From Rotaria sp. Silwood1 (taxonomy: Eukaryota > Rotifera > Eurotatoria > Philodinida > Philodinidae), in contig CAJNOP010000876.1 of the NCBI GenBank assembly GCA_905250075.1, forward strand, positions 16,454 through 80,453: 64,000 bases of DNA, in the 5' to 3' direction. Within the stretch, counting starts at the first letter, position 1. The number at the start of each line of letters is the position of its first letter. A program made the position numbers and the translations under genes. Below the pieces are notes generated by a model, which had not been told where the DNA came from, ran no database searches, and saw only the letters and a list, made by a program, of their open reading frames with translations. Below are positions 46,001-57,598 of the stretch, piece by piece.

Positions 46001-48666
46001 TACCTTCCCAAGGAGATTATCCAAGCGCATGGATTCGTCATTGGTCGGTCGTATAAGCATGATTTCTGGCGAGAGCCACCAATCGGTAATAAAAATTTCT
46101 TCTTTAGCCAGTTGAATAGCTTTTGCAAGAGATTCCATATAGCTTTTTCCATTGATGAACCTATTTGAGAATAACACAAAATCTGATAATCAATATGGTG
46201 AGCTTAGATACCAATAGCCCAATTGATTATGACGAATCGGTGCAAATGAATGAAAACGATTGTCACTATCATTGGCAAAACAATGCGCTTTTTCTTTCAA
46301 TACGTTCAAAGATTGCATCCATTCTTCATAATCACGGACCGTTTCACATTTCACTCTTAATGTTCGTTGTAAATTTATAATCTCAATACCATAATTCGTA
46401 TTGGAGTTGCGATGATGACCCAACACCTCGAAACCTCGATCCACTAGCATTGGAAACCGGACTTCATGAGTATCTGGACGAACATAAGTAACAAAACTAT
46501 CTTTGACAGCAAACCATCTGCATCAATAAAAATGCACGACATATGTAAGAATCTTTGTGACACAAACAGACCAATACATACTTTCGCTTATGATGAAATG
46601 GATAAGCATTGCAAATAAAAGGTAGTCGAAGAAGCACATTGTGACCATGACGATTGGCGCTTGGTTGTTTAAGGAGATAGCCTTCCTTCAAACTCACTGC
46701 CATTCCTCGGGCAAATGAAAGACAACTGACTTCAAAAAATTCATACTGAAATTAGAAAAACAATGATAAAAATCATTCAATTTGAGATTCAGATGTTTCT
46801 ACAACAAGCAACTGGATATTTAACATTTCGGATCTGAACAATTTTAGACATTAGCATAGTGTATATATTTTTTGGGCATCTTACTGCATAGTGTTTAACC
46901 ATTTGAGGACCGATGGGTTATTTTTAACTCATCTACTTTTCAGTAAAGAAAAAAGTGTTTAGTTCACATTAACCCATTGGGAACGAGAAGCCTATATATA
47001 GGCAATAGCTCTGGGTCGACTTGTAAATTATTTTCGTATGCTTCTTATAGAATTATTATGACCTGCCTGCTACCACAGATTATGAATGGGACTACTGGGG
47101 CTGGGGGCTCTATAAGTTGCTATAGGGGACTACTTGGACCCCTTTTAACTCTACTACCGAGGACTATCTAGGACTCCTCGAAGTCTATTATAGGAAATTA
47201 TGTGGGACTCTTATAGGGGACTACTTGACACCCCTATAGATCTACTAATGGGACCGTTGGGATCCCTATACGTCTACTATAGGGCACTACTTGGAACCCC
47301 ATAGCTCTACGATGGGGAACTATCTAGCACCTTATAAGTATACTGTAGGAGCCTACTGGGGGCCCGTATAGGCCTGCTATAGGGCATATTGGGAGCTCCT
47401 ATAGGTTGTTATAGGGGACTACTTGGGATCTCCTTAGCTCTACTACAATGGACTATAAACTGACCAGTCAGCCGTTCAAAAAATTGATTTTTCAATCAAA
47501 AGCGACTCCATCCTCAAAGGGATACATTGACGCCATGATCACTTCCTCTCTTATCTCAATGCATTGTCATGAGGTTTTTATCTGATCATTTTGAGTCAAA
47601 TACAATAAATTGATGAAAGAACCATTTTTCAATTGAAAAAAAAATCGGTCCTCAAGGGGTTAAAGACAAAACCTTGCTTGAACTCTTACCGTGGATGGAT
47701 GATTACGGCATTTCGGATGGCTAACAACTTTATTGAGATAGTCACAGAGTATTTGCTATAAATCAAACACAAGATAATTTCGGATAGAAATCAGTTTTGT
47801 TTTCGATGCACTTACACAAAATTCATGATCGATATTGTCATTGACGGCTGTCAATTTATCTTTAGATATTGGAAAACTTGGCCATTCGTTGTTTTCATCT
47901 TGGGCTCTAAAAAGAAACAATTCTTGATGGCAAACAGATCAAAAAGAAAATCATTATGATAATCAGCACGTATGATCGAAGTCCGATGAACTGCTTCAGT
48001 TCATGTCATTTCGTCATCTAATGACGTTTGGTGGAGAAATCAAGATTATTCTGAGATTGGCTCGTAAAATAAAATCAGTGCATATTTCTTATTTCATTCT
48101 TCGATCATTTTATCTTACTCGTTTAAAGCACTGTTTGAATCTCTTCTTTTGGATTCAACAAGTTTTGTGAGCGCATTGTGTAAACCATTGAAATGCTGAT
48201 ATAGTTTGCAGATTCTCCATTCAAAAGGACCATGCTGAATAGTGACTCGGTATCTGTATCAAACAAGATAGATCAGTTCGATTTGTTGGTTTATCAATGA
48301 GGAAATACTTACAAATGAAGATTAGGAAACTTGGTAGAGGTAGTGCTGATTCGTTCGGCAACTATTGATAAGATGTGAATTGGAACATTCGGTACAAATG
48401 CCCAGCCATCTTGATCATATATATGTGCGACAGAAAACATGTTGACTGTCAAAGACCAAACAAATGAGATACATATGAGATTAGGAAGATGCACACCAAC
48501 CTTGTTGATGAAGTTCATCCAATGGATCATTAAAATTTTTAGGAGGATAGGGTACATAGTCGTTAGACTTTCGATCTAATTGATCAGCATTGATAGCTAT
48601 TTCGGTGAAGTTGGTCGTATGTTGAATCACAGTACTTTCGCTGTCGAAGTCATTGTGACGTGCCAT
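43037..48666 (-). CDS. PLD1: phospholipase D (PX-PH-PLD, PLD1/2 type)
   Basis: Twenty-three coding exons join with consistent phases to 1,044 residues (human PLD1 1,074): 48501-48666, 48313-48445, 48119-48253, 47816-47906, 47690-47755, 46582-46745, 46212-46517, 46004-46160, 45821-45961, 45617-45762, 45382-45514, 45016-45097, 44808-44984, 44635-44765, 44446-44574, 44279-44389, 44135-44223, 43941-44086, 43828-43895, 43549-43766, 43275-43491, 43115-43214, 43037-43065. PX domain about residues 70-165, PH domain about 210-345, then [17 protein letters not shown]1 region, [28 protein letters not shown]2 [10 protein letters not shown] with GSANINDRS, and the family-typical C-terminus VWT. It would make phosphatidic acid at membranes. 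Oddly, HKD1 reads [10 protein letters not shown] where animal enzymes have HHEK, so the catalytic His is Asn. A TTTCAG acceptor ends right at the ATG. Confidence 0.95.
47088..47458. repeat. degenerate minisatellite in PLD intron 5
   Basis: About ten or eleven imperfect copies of a unit of roughly 33-35 bases, consensus near GGGGACTACTTGGGACCCCT followed by ATAGCTCTACTATA. It is clearly more GC-rich than the flanking intron, and each unit is partly self-complementary (GGGA/TCCC). It lies in the 940-bp intron between exons 47690-47755 and 46582-46745. Confidence 0.85.
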
Positions 48667-50566
48667 CTGAAAATGGATACAAATTTTGCTGCTTGTCAAC
48701 AACGTAGGTTATCGTTCGATGCTGTCCTAATAAATCTATTTGTTTCAAGCACTTGATGGCTTGTTAGGATTTTACCAAGTTCTGTAGCAAGTACTTGAAC
48801 ACAAAGTACTCATAGTAATTTATGACATTTGCGCACGAAACAGTTGGAAGTAATGAATGATCGATCAGTATGAGGGTAACTTAGGATAGAGATGTTGAGT
48901 ACAAGACTAGTCTAAGACGATAATTGAATTTCGAACAACAGTACTTGCTGTTAATATAACTGGAGGAAGATCTTGCTACTAAAACGACGAAACGCAAAAA
49001 ATTCTACTCGCCACCGTGATTACTTATGCATCATCCTCACGCAGTACAGCATGCGATTGGGTTATATATGCGAGTTAAGATGCGCGGATGTTGAATAAGA
49101 ACCAAACTGTTTTTTAATACTCAACAAATATTCATCGATAGCTGTTTCTGCAGAAAATCAATCGATGAAGACAGAAATGCATATCTCCACTCTGCAAATC
49201 AATATTCGATCATGTATGAAAAAGAATAGAATAAGTCATAGTGGCGATTATCGTAGATTGAACCTTGACCCTGATTATAATTCAGTCATTCTTGTAGAGA
49301 GTAATGTAAATAAAACATAATTAGTATTATTTTACTACTAAATATCAGTGTTTGGCTAGGCTTACACACACGGATGTTAATTATCTAATAAAATCCTCAA
49401 GTTTCTTGTGTTCTACATGCTGGTTCCTTGCCCCTAGAAGAGAAACTCAGAAATGTCGCGACTGCAGAGGAGCAGTCGGGGGACTCTTCCTGTTCAGAGG
49501 AAATCGTAATCTTTCTGTGGCAAACCTAGACTAATTACCTCATCTTGACCACTTCATGACGCCATTGAAGCAATCCATGAGCTGTATGTCAAAAAGATAA
49601 AACAATGAAAGTACAACTAAAGTATTTTTACTATTAGCGTCTATCTACAAAAAAATAAGTAAAATACAAAGTGAAGGTTATTTTGCGTCTTTGCTCGTTC
49701 TTTTATGTAATTTTTTACTATCTTTGTTTTTTTCGGAACTCCAACAGTCGTAAAAGGAGACAATCATTTGTGTAAAATCCAAAAATAAGAGAACGTAAGA
49801 ACGAACAACAGAGATTTGTCCCGCACGAATGTCAGCATCGAGAAAGAAAAATAAGATCAAAACAAAGATTTTTTCTGCTTCGTTCGCTTGTGTTATTTTC
49901 TAACAACTTCAATTGATCCCTTGTACTTGACAGAAAGCAAAAAGATTGATATGAAAATCAAACGGCGTAAAAGCCTGATAAAGAATAAAAAACAAGAAGT
50001 CATTTGCAACTATTGGCTACATCGTGTCTAATACGTGGCAAAGTATGAACCTTCATGTTTGTAGCATATTTGTCAGCAGCCGTTCAATAGAAAAGAAACT
50101 TTCTTTAGTGAACGTGCCTTATATAAGTCTCTACAAGCTAAACTATTTATTGTCTTCGAACAACATTTCACATTTATTCATTTTACACAACGGCGCCGAT
50201 TATTTCCTATTGATTAATCAATTGGCGTTGGATTTTCTTTATTGGCAGTTAGAAAAAGTTTCAATGACATCAGAAAAATTAATGTCTATTCTCTATTCAA
50301 CCTCGGCATTTAAGAGTGAGGAGATCCATGGGTGATGATAAAGAAAAGATCCCTACATAGCCACATGCTGATCCTAGATTGATCTTACTTTAGAAAAATT
50401 CCTAATTTCGACGTGATTTCGTATTCTTTTATTCTGCTCAAAAAAAATTAGTGTCCGATGAGTCATGTTTGAGAACATATTTAACAAAAAATACAGGTGA
50501 CGCTTCTGTAAATAAGCCGATACAATGTCGTGCGTTCTGAGTAGACTAACTCAGTAATCATTTTCA
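48667..50566. other. upstream region of PLD, no gene recognised
   Basis: About 1.9 kb. The acceptor at the PLD ATG implies an upstream non-coding exon or a trans-spliced leader. Open frames at 49352-49534 and 50024-50335 show no motif. Confidence 0.4.
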
Positions 50567-50637
50567 GGATGGTTGTATGAGTCAGTGAGAGTGTGAATAA
50601 CGAGAAGACCCATCTACCAACACCCACATCCTCACCT
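50567..50637. repeat. TGTGGG-type hairpin 9 (diverged)
   Basis: GGATGGTTGTATGAGTCAGT and GAGAGTGTG form a degraded G-arm, with spacer AATAACGAGAAGACCCA and C-arm CCAACACCCACATCCTCACC. The spacer matches that of hairpin 14. Confidence 0.65.
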
Positions 50638-51650
50638 GGAATTCGTTCGAAAATCATAAAGTTTGGTTCTCCACAAAATCTGTATAGCAACTTTCGATGT
50701 CTACCGAATAGATAATAAAAAGGGCAGAAATACTGATGGTTGTGAAGCATTCACATATTATTGGCATTCTATAAGCTGTGTTTTATTCTACAACATTGTT
50801 TCTTGATTAATAAGATGCTGATGATGATCTTTTCTCTCGGCCTTATTGTTTGCTTTCGTAACCATTCATGGCGAGCTCGAGGGAACATGATCAATGCAAC
50901 CTTGTGGAAAACAATGATCACACAATATCATGGTTTTGTGTTGGTTGTTAAGAATGAGACCCGGACATTCCATTAAAAAAGTGAAACTAAAATGCGTATT
51001 ATGAATGCTGATAAACTGTGAGTGCTTGTGTTTTTCTCTTCAGAGTAGTGACTGTGCAGTTCTCTCACTTTCGTCTTCTATATTCTAGATTACTCGAAGG
51101 AATTAAAAAGGAACTCTCTCTGTACATATCTACTGCAAATGAAAGCATCATATTAGTAAGTGTCGTCTTAAGTTTCTCACATAGAGACGTAACTACGTCA
51201 AAATGTTTCCATATGCGCCGAAAATTTATTGTTATCGGTCATGAAAACTAACCTATTCATCTGTTTTTAATTTGTCACAGTTGATATGGAACTTTATGTG
51301 AGTTTTGAGTGACTGAGTGGAATCTCGAGATTCGTTGATCATGACAAACGACTCACACCCGAAGAGTTCGATCACGTAACATGTACATTAGAATTCAGTA
51401 TTGATTAGATATGATAAAAGTCGACTAGTAAAGACAATAAGAAAAACATCAATGAGTATTCTATACAATAATTGTAGGCTATTTGTTGTGTAACACAGGT
51501 ATATACCAACTTCTGTTGTTTTATGATGTTGGGGACATAAGATAATTGAGATTTAACCGGAGCAGTGCTGCGACCGAAAAACTTCTGATTGTGTCAATAA
51601 TTCATTTATCTGTGTATTTCTAAGATCATCATAGCTTAAAGACTTGAGAG

Positions 51651-51698
51651 TACGAGTGTGGAAATGATCTTCTCTTCTCTCACACCCACACCCCGATC
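51651..51698. repeat. TGTGGG-type hairpin 10 (short)
   Basis: Short G-arm ACGAGTGTGG, spacer AAATGATCTTCTCTTCTCT, C-arm CACACCCACACCCCG. The spacer TCTTCTCTT matches hairpins 6 and 15. Confidence 0.75.
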
Positions 51699-52449
51699 CT
51701 CAACGTTCCCAGATCTCCTTGATTTTAGGAATACATAAATAAGTAAATCATTCACACTATGAATAACTGTCCATTCACTATACTGTTGTGGCCAATCATC
51801 GATCTTGACATATCACGATTATAGAATATCACTTAGTCTGTCATCATCATCATCTATTCAACACCTCCTCTGCACCGTGTGTCTTGACATATTTTATTAA
51901 ATAATCGAATCGCTGTTGTCTATGATAAGACTCTTCTTCAACTGAACTTTTTAAAAGATGAATTCAATTTCAACTAGATTCTGAACTAACTTGTCACGAA
52001 TTTCTTGCTTTGCTTCAATTAACTGTGGACTTGCGTCACAATTCTGTTCGATAAAAATCTATAGTGAAACATAGCAGAGAATATATAAAAAAAGCTCACT
52101 ATTTCAATAGTAGTTGCGTCAAAAACAAAACTTGTCGATATTTTCTCCCCAGTGATTGTTAAAAGCATGAAATGAAACCGAATTGCTTCGGGGGACAGAA
52201 CGACGTGTTTTTACCTGCAAAAGACGAACAGCGTAAATCGATTTATGACATGCCGATCAGTAGCACGGTTGAGAGAGCAAGAGGAAAGTAAAATTTACAA
52301 GTGAGAGGTAAAATTTATCAATACACACGCAGTACTTTTTCTTCTCCAGATCGAACACCAAAAGACATTTTCTCTTTCGTTTGAATAAACTTGATTAAAA
52401 AAAAACCAAACAGAAGAACACGTGTTTCACAAGCGTTTGTTGAAGAGGT

Positions 52450-52552
52450 ATGAGTGTCGATATGGTGACGTGTGTTGGTAGGGTGTGAATGTGGGATGCG
52501 GTGATTCCGTAATTCAACTGAAAACGCACACTTCACACTCATCCTGCACCTA
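52450..52552. repeat. TGTGGG-type hairpin 11 (diverged)
   Basis: G-arm region ATGAGTGTCG to GGGTGTGAATGTGGGATGCG, spacer ATTCCGTAATTCAACTG, C-arm CGCACACTTCACACTCATCC. It is more diverged than the others. Confidence 0.65.
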
Positions 52553-53754
52553 CAATTCCAGTTCCAGTCTTAGTCTCAACTCATATTACATCTACAACCT
52601 CAAAAATCTTATTTATTATTCATTTGTCTTTCTCCATTATGATAGATAATGAATATGAATCTATTCTTAATTTCTCATTTGAGAAAAAAGTAACATTTCT
52701 ATATTTTGCTATCTTTTAGAATAAAACAAAACCGTATTAAATATTCGGGATAATGGAATTCAACACGATTAGAAGTTTTATTTATTGTATTTGATTTATT
52801 TTTCTTAAAATCTCAAAAAATAATCGATACAATGCTTGTTTAATTACTCACTTGAAAATTGCGCAATATCTATTGCTCTTCTAGTGATGATCGGTGATTT
52901 ATGATTGTTAATGGTATTTGATTTTCTATTCAATATAAATCTACGTTATTTTCTTTTTTATTTAGTTGCTCGCCATGTCAAGCAAATAAATTCCATGGTG
53001 AACTATTTCTTTATGTAGCCTTCACAAATACTATTCTAACATTATTCAAAAAATACTTATGATGGAACAATCAGAACTCTTAAACAAAGTTCTGTTTCTC
53101 TTATAATAATATGAAAGTCTTTCGATCGTTTGAAAAATCATCATTTTTTCACAGAGACTTCTATTAATTTAGCAACAGTTAAAATTACGTTCTATTTTAA
53201 CTGTTTCTAATAATAGAAGAGACGATAATAATTGTATCAGTTTAATATGGAAAGTGTCAAAGTTAAATTTCGATAACTATTTATAAATTTTTGTTGGAAT
53301 AATATTTGGTTTTATTTAGGTTTAGAAGTATATATCAGAAGCTATCGTTTAGCTCGATCGATTAATTTAATTAAACCCAAAACACATCAGATTCAAACAT
53401 GAAACATGCTGAAAGAAAGTTTCATTTATATTTGCAAAGAACACAACAAAATCATCAGATAGTTTTGATCTAGTACTTCAGTCTAACGAATACGATCGTA
53501 ATATATAATTTGGTGTTTGTCTTTTAGCTGAACAAGTTGTTTCATTAGAATTTCATGAATGAGTCTGAAGTCTAATGAAAAACCTGCTTTGATTATCAAA
53601 TTATCTTATAAAAGCTGTTAGCGCAATCTCTTGTGGGATTAAAAATGTGAAACACGATGGCTCTACCGTTACTAATTAAATGGAAATCCTTTCGTTCCAC
53701 TATGTTGCGATACATTTGTAGCTAACCGTTTATCTGATGCTTTACAACTACAGT

Positions 53755-53846
53755 TTCTCTGTCACGGTCTGTGATGAGTACCGGAGATTCTCTGTCACTG
53801 TCTGTGATGGGTACGGGGATTCTCTGTCATGGTCGGTGGGGGGGGG
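53755..53846. repeat. three-copy 32-33 bp tandem repeat ending in poly-G
   Basis: Units start TTCTCTGTCACGGTCTGTGA at 53755, TTCTCTGTCACTGTCTGTGA at 53788 and TTCTCTGTCATGGTCGGTGG at 53820. The third unit runs into ten or more G residues. Open frames on both strands here derive from the repeat. Confidence 0.85.
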
Positions 53847-54649
53847 GCGGAGTGGGTGCAAAATTTCTACCCTATACACTTCAACACTCCTTTCAGATCG
53901 TGTTTCACAAAAGAGGGTATTTGATGAATCCAAAGATGATTCTATTGAAATATTACTTTATGTCTCTTGTTTGGGCTAAGAGTTTGTAGATGAATAAAAT
54001 ACTTTTCAGCTCTTGTTAAAACTTATTTTAATGAAATGATAACAAATACAACTCAAGAAAATAATTTAAGATTAAAAATGATTTTTAAACATATTCGAAA
54101 AAAACTTTTCTTATACTTTTATACAATATTTATTCAGATGAATGTTAAGTCAGTATTTCTTTCAGATAATATAAATATCAAATAATTATGTTTACGATCT
54201 ACTTGCGGGTGAGCTTATTTTACATGGTTTATAGAGTCTTTGTGACAATATCTCTTTCTTCAAAAATAACTTTGTGAAGACAATCATTGCAACATTCCAG
54301 CTTACACGTTTATTTCGATTAGCTGAAATTAAAACATCAATTGATTCAATTCACAAGTGATCGTTTAGAAGAAGTTCGATTAGAATCAATTTGACGTTGA
54401 TCGTAAAAATAAGTTTGTTTTACTAAGATTCTATAATAGGAAGAATTTGAAAAATTTGTATTTGCAGATGCATCAGAATATGGATGGATGTGGGGGAACA
54501 GAAAGTACACACACATCACCACACACAAAAACAAATTTAAACAGTTCGCCTTCATATCATCAATGTTATCTGAGTCATCATGGAACATAAATGAACTATA
54601 ATAGCATCGCGATAAAAGTTCGGTGAGATACAACCTAGAATGTCTACTA
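53847..54649. other. AT-rich gene-free stretch
   Basis: About 800 bases with no gene seen. The minus-strand open frame at 54346-54633 has no recognisable domain. Confidence 0.4.
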
Positions 54650-54906
54650 AGGGTGGGGTGTGCGTGGGTGGGGGTGGGTTGGAGTGTGGGTGTAGGGTGT
54701 GACTAATAGGATGATAAACACTGACACTCACACCCAGACCCAGACTCACACCCAGACCCAGACCCACACACCACATCCACACCCACACTCACACCCCACC
54801 CCACACCCACACTCACACCCCACCCCACACCCACACCCACACCCACACTCACATCCCACCTCACACCCACATTCACACCCACCCACATCCACAATCCACA
54901 CACCCT
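54650..54906. repeat. TGTGGG-type hairpin 12 (largest)
   Basis: A G-arm of about 55 bases, a spacer GACTAATAGGATGATAAACA, and a C-arm of about 185 bases built from CACACCCAGACC, CCACACTCACA and CACCCACACC variants. The C-arm contains its own higher-order tandem repeats, so the arms are very unequal. Confidence 0.88.
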
Positions 54907-54911
54907 TATGA

Positions 54912-55300
54912 GAAAGAAAAATATATGTTTCTGAGTTAGTTTTTGATGCTGATTTCGAATATCTTATTCATTTTGGCTACAAATGAAAATATAGTGGTCA
55001 AAATCGCAAAATACGAGCCCGTTTTATAGCAATTTATCTATAATATCGCTTTTTTTTCGAAAATGCAAGTTTTTAGAAGAAATGAGTTGAAGATTCGTTA
55101 AATATTCTCAAACCTGCTGACTGCGCAACCGGTTTTCTCTGAAAGCTTGTGTTTTCGAAAAAAATACGATATTATAGATAATTTCCAATAAAATGGGCTC
55201 GTATTTTCCGATGTTGACCACTATATTTCATTTATCGCCAAAATGAATATGATATTCGAAATCAGCATCAAAAACTGATTCAGCAAGATATCTTTCCTTG
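54912..55300. repeat. large inverted repeat, arms about 150-160 bp
   Basis: The left arm (about 54918-55080) includes TTTTTGATGCTGATTTCGAA, CATTTTGGC, GGTCAAAATCG, AATACGAGCCC and TTATCTATAATATCG. The right arm (about 55150-55300) carries the reverse complement of all these in reverse order with moderate divergence. About 70 bases separate the arms. Confidence 0.85.
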
Positions 55301-55416
55301 CAGAATAAGAAGGCTCTGTCAAAATGACACTTGTTTTTCTGCCAGATTTTTTCAAATTATTTCCTTCAAGGTCACTGCGATATAGGATTTTGACAAAGTT
55401 TCTTATTTCAACAAAA

Positions 55417-55600
55417 AAAATATATGTATCTGAATCAGATTTTGATGCTGATTCCGAATATCATATTTATTTTGACTATAAATGAATAAATATTGGTGAA
55501 AATTGCGAAATACCAGCCCAATTTTTAGTGTGTTATCCAGGATATCGATTTTTTTGTCCAAAATGGAAGTTTTTAGAAGAAATGAGTTGAGCAATCGATA
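55417..55600. repeat. third, direct copy of the inverted-repeat arm
   Basis: ATATATGTATCTGAATCAGA, GATGCTGATTCCGAATATCA, GCGAAATACCAGCCC and TTTTTAGAAGAAATGAGTTG follow the same order and spacing as the left arm at 54918-55090, but with more differences. It is an older copy in direct orientation to the left arm. Confidence 0.8.
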
Positions 55601-56184
55601 GAGCTGAAAAATCTCTATCGAATGGTATATTGCACGAATCTTTTTAACTTATTCGAACATTGGAAAAAGTTACTTTTTGCACTGGAGTCTCACTAATTAG
55701 TATGAATTATGACTAATTAGTGATTAAACGGTACGAAAGAAAGTCATAAATAATATTTTTTTGCATGGAACTACATTTCCAAATGATTGTCTACGAAACT
55801 AGATTAGAATGAACGAAATCTAACATTCCTATGAAATACTGGAAAGTTGATAAAAAGTACTCCTCAACACAAATTATTTAATTAATTTTGAACATAATTA
55901 ATTAATAACTCAGCCAATAATTAACCCGTTTTTTAATTTCATAGACATACCATGGAAAGTATTCTCTACAAACTGGCAAGGTTTCAAGGTATGTTTGGAG
56001 GAGGGGGGACACTCCCCCCTTAAGTTACAACGACGCAACAGCAAACGACCGTCTCTGCTCTTCTGCTCCCACTCCCAACAACAAATGTCTTATCAACACA
56101 CACACTTTTGCTGCATGAGAACGTAGAAATATCACTCATAAAATCCTCAACCTTCTCAAACTTCTATTAACAAACGTGATCCCC

Positions 56185-56233
56185 AAGTATGAGTGCGGGT
56201 ATGAATATTTCTTCACTCACACCCATACCCTCA
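56185..56233. repeat. TGTGGG-type hairpin 13 (short)
   Basis: G-arm AGTATGAGTGCGGGTATGA, spacer ATATTTCTTCA, C-arm CTCACACCCATACCCTCA. Confidence 0.75.
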
Positions 56234-56407
56234 AGTTAACTTAAAATTGATATATTTTTACTTAGCAAACAAATAGTAGTCTTTAACTATTTTATCACGA
56301 CATACAGGAGATCTGCGAAAGAAGTGGTCATTTCTACAGAAGATACAGCGTTGCTAATGAATGGGGCCAATTTCTCATGACTGAGTGCTAGATTTCAGCT
56401 GCTGTAC

Positions 56408-56526
56408 TGGGTGTGGGTGTGAGTGTAGATAAAGAGAAGACTCACACCCAAACCACACCCACATTCATACCCACACCCCACCACCACCAACCAAACCGAC
56501 ACCCACACCTCACACCCACACCCTCA
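56408..56526. repeat. TGTGGG-type hairpin 14
   Basis: G-arm GGGTGTGGGTGTGAGTGTAG, spacer ATAAAGAGAAGA, and a long C-arm of ACTCACACCCAAACCACACC and further CCCACA units. Confidence 0.88.
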
Positions 56527-57598
56527 AGATTGTGCAGTGGTTGTGCAAGACAACATTGTAACATGAAGCCTTTTTCTGTTCTGTCTACTCGCATGTTGTC
56601 GAATGCTTCATGCAATGATGCGAATACCTATGAGAAGAAGAATGAGGTGCAACTGAGTGGGTGACGCTCCAACACCGACTATTTCTTCTTCTGCTCCTTT
56701 CCGATCATCATCTGCCAAATGTTTCTTTTTGTTTTCACTATTCTAATGACTGGATTAGTCAACATCGGATCCTGTCTCATTCAATTCGTTATTTAAATCT
56801 ACATACTTCGCAACTGTCTCATTTCACTTATATTAGCTTTGACTGTTTGCATCTACGTGAGTTAATGTCACATATATGCCTTATTACAAGCCTATTAAAA
56901 CGGTTCTTTTCAAGATTCTCATTTATTTCACGGTTACCGATAAAAATGGGATTAATAATAGAATCTTCAAAGATCAAGAATTCGAGTTCTGCTTTTGACG
57001 AGTTCGCCAATATGTGTATGATTCGTTTGATTTAGAGATAAGTTCACATAACACCATATTGTCAAAATTTTCTACCGCAAGAAACGTTTCATGCGAGCGC
57101 ACTGATGAGGTCTTGTCTGTGGAAATTGAATCATTTTTCAATCTTCGAAAAAGTCCAACAGAAACTCGCTTAGCTATTTTCGTTCGTTGGGAATCTAATA
57201 CTATGTTGTAGATGTTCAATTTTTTATCAAATTACATTCCAGTTTAAGTGATGAGAATTTGATCGTGAGACTTAGAATAATTGAACAAAAACGGAACTCC
57301 ACACTGATATCTGTTTTACACTGTGATTATCGATAAAATACAGTGAAGAATAGTTCTGTCAATTTCATGCTCATTTCGGGTTATTCCTTTACATCGGCGA
57401 TATCTATAGAAATTGTATCAAATTCTAAATATCGTTGAGACAGATTAACTCAGTAATGTAATGTCAGAGATAGCAACGGCGATTTATTCTCGTAACTATA
57501 ATCTATTTAAAAATTGTCTTATTCCGTTGGAAATAACTTCTTTGTAAGTTTCATCGTGTTCTTTATACTTTAGTTGTAGAATACCATCGTGTGAAGTC

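Larger units (their letters stand above)
50638..53754. other. repeat-poor gene-free stretch
   Basis: About 3 kb with no recognisable gene apart from hairpins 10 and 11. Short open frames have no motifs. Confidence 0.4.
55601..57598. other. gene-free stretch with hairpins 13 and 14
   Basis: It contains the two TGTGGG hairpins listed separately and a short GGGGGGACACTCCCCCC palindrome near 56003-56019. The open frames at 56661-57219 overlap on both strands and have no recognisable domain. Confidence 0.45.

Noticed and set aside
47088-47458. Regularly spaced repeats that might suggest a CRISPR array
   Set aside because: The units are contiguous and degenerate with no unique spacers, inside a eukaryotic intron. 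They form a minisatellite.
49352-49534. Cys-containing 60-codon frame
   Set aside because: No start ATG context, no signal peptide, and no recognisable domain.
54699-54911. Open frames rich in His, Pro and Thr, or in Gly, Val and Trp
   Set aside because: They are translations of CACACC/GGTGTG repeats. The same happens at 59168-59450 and 60882-61253.
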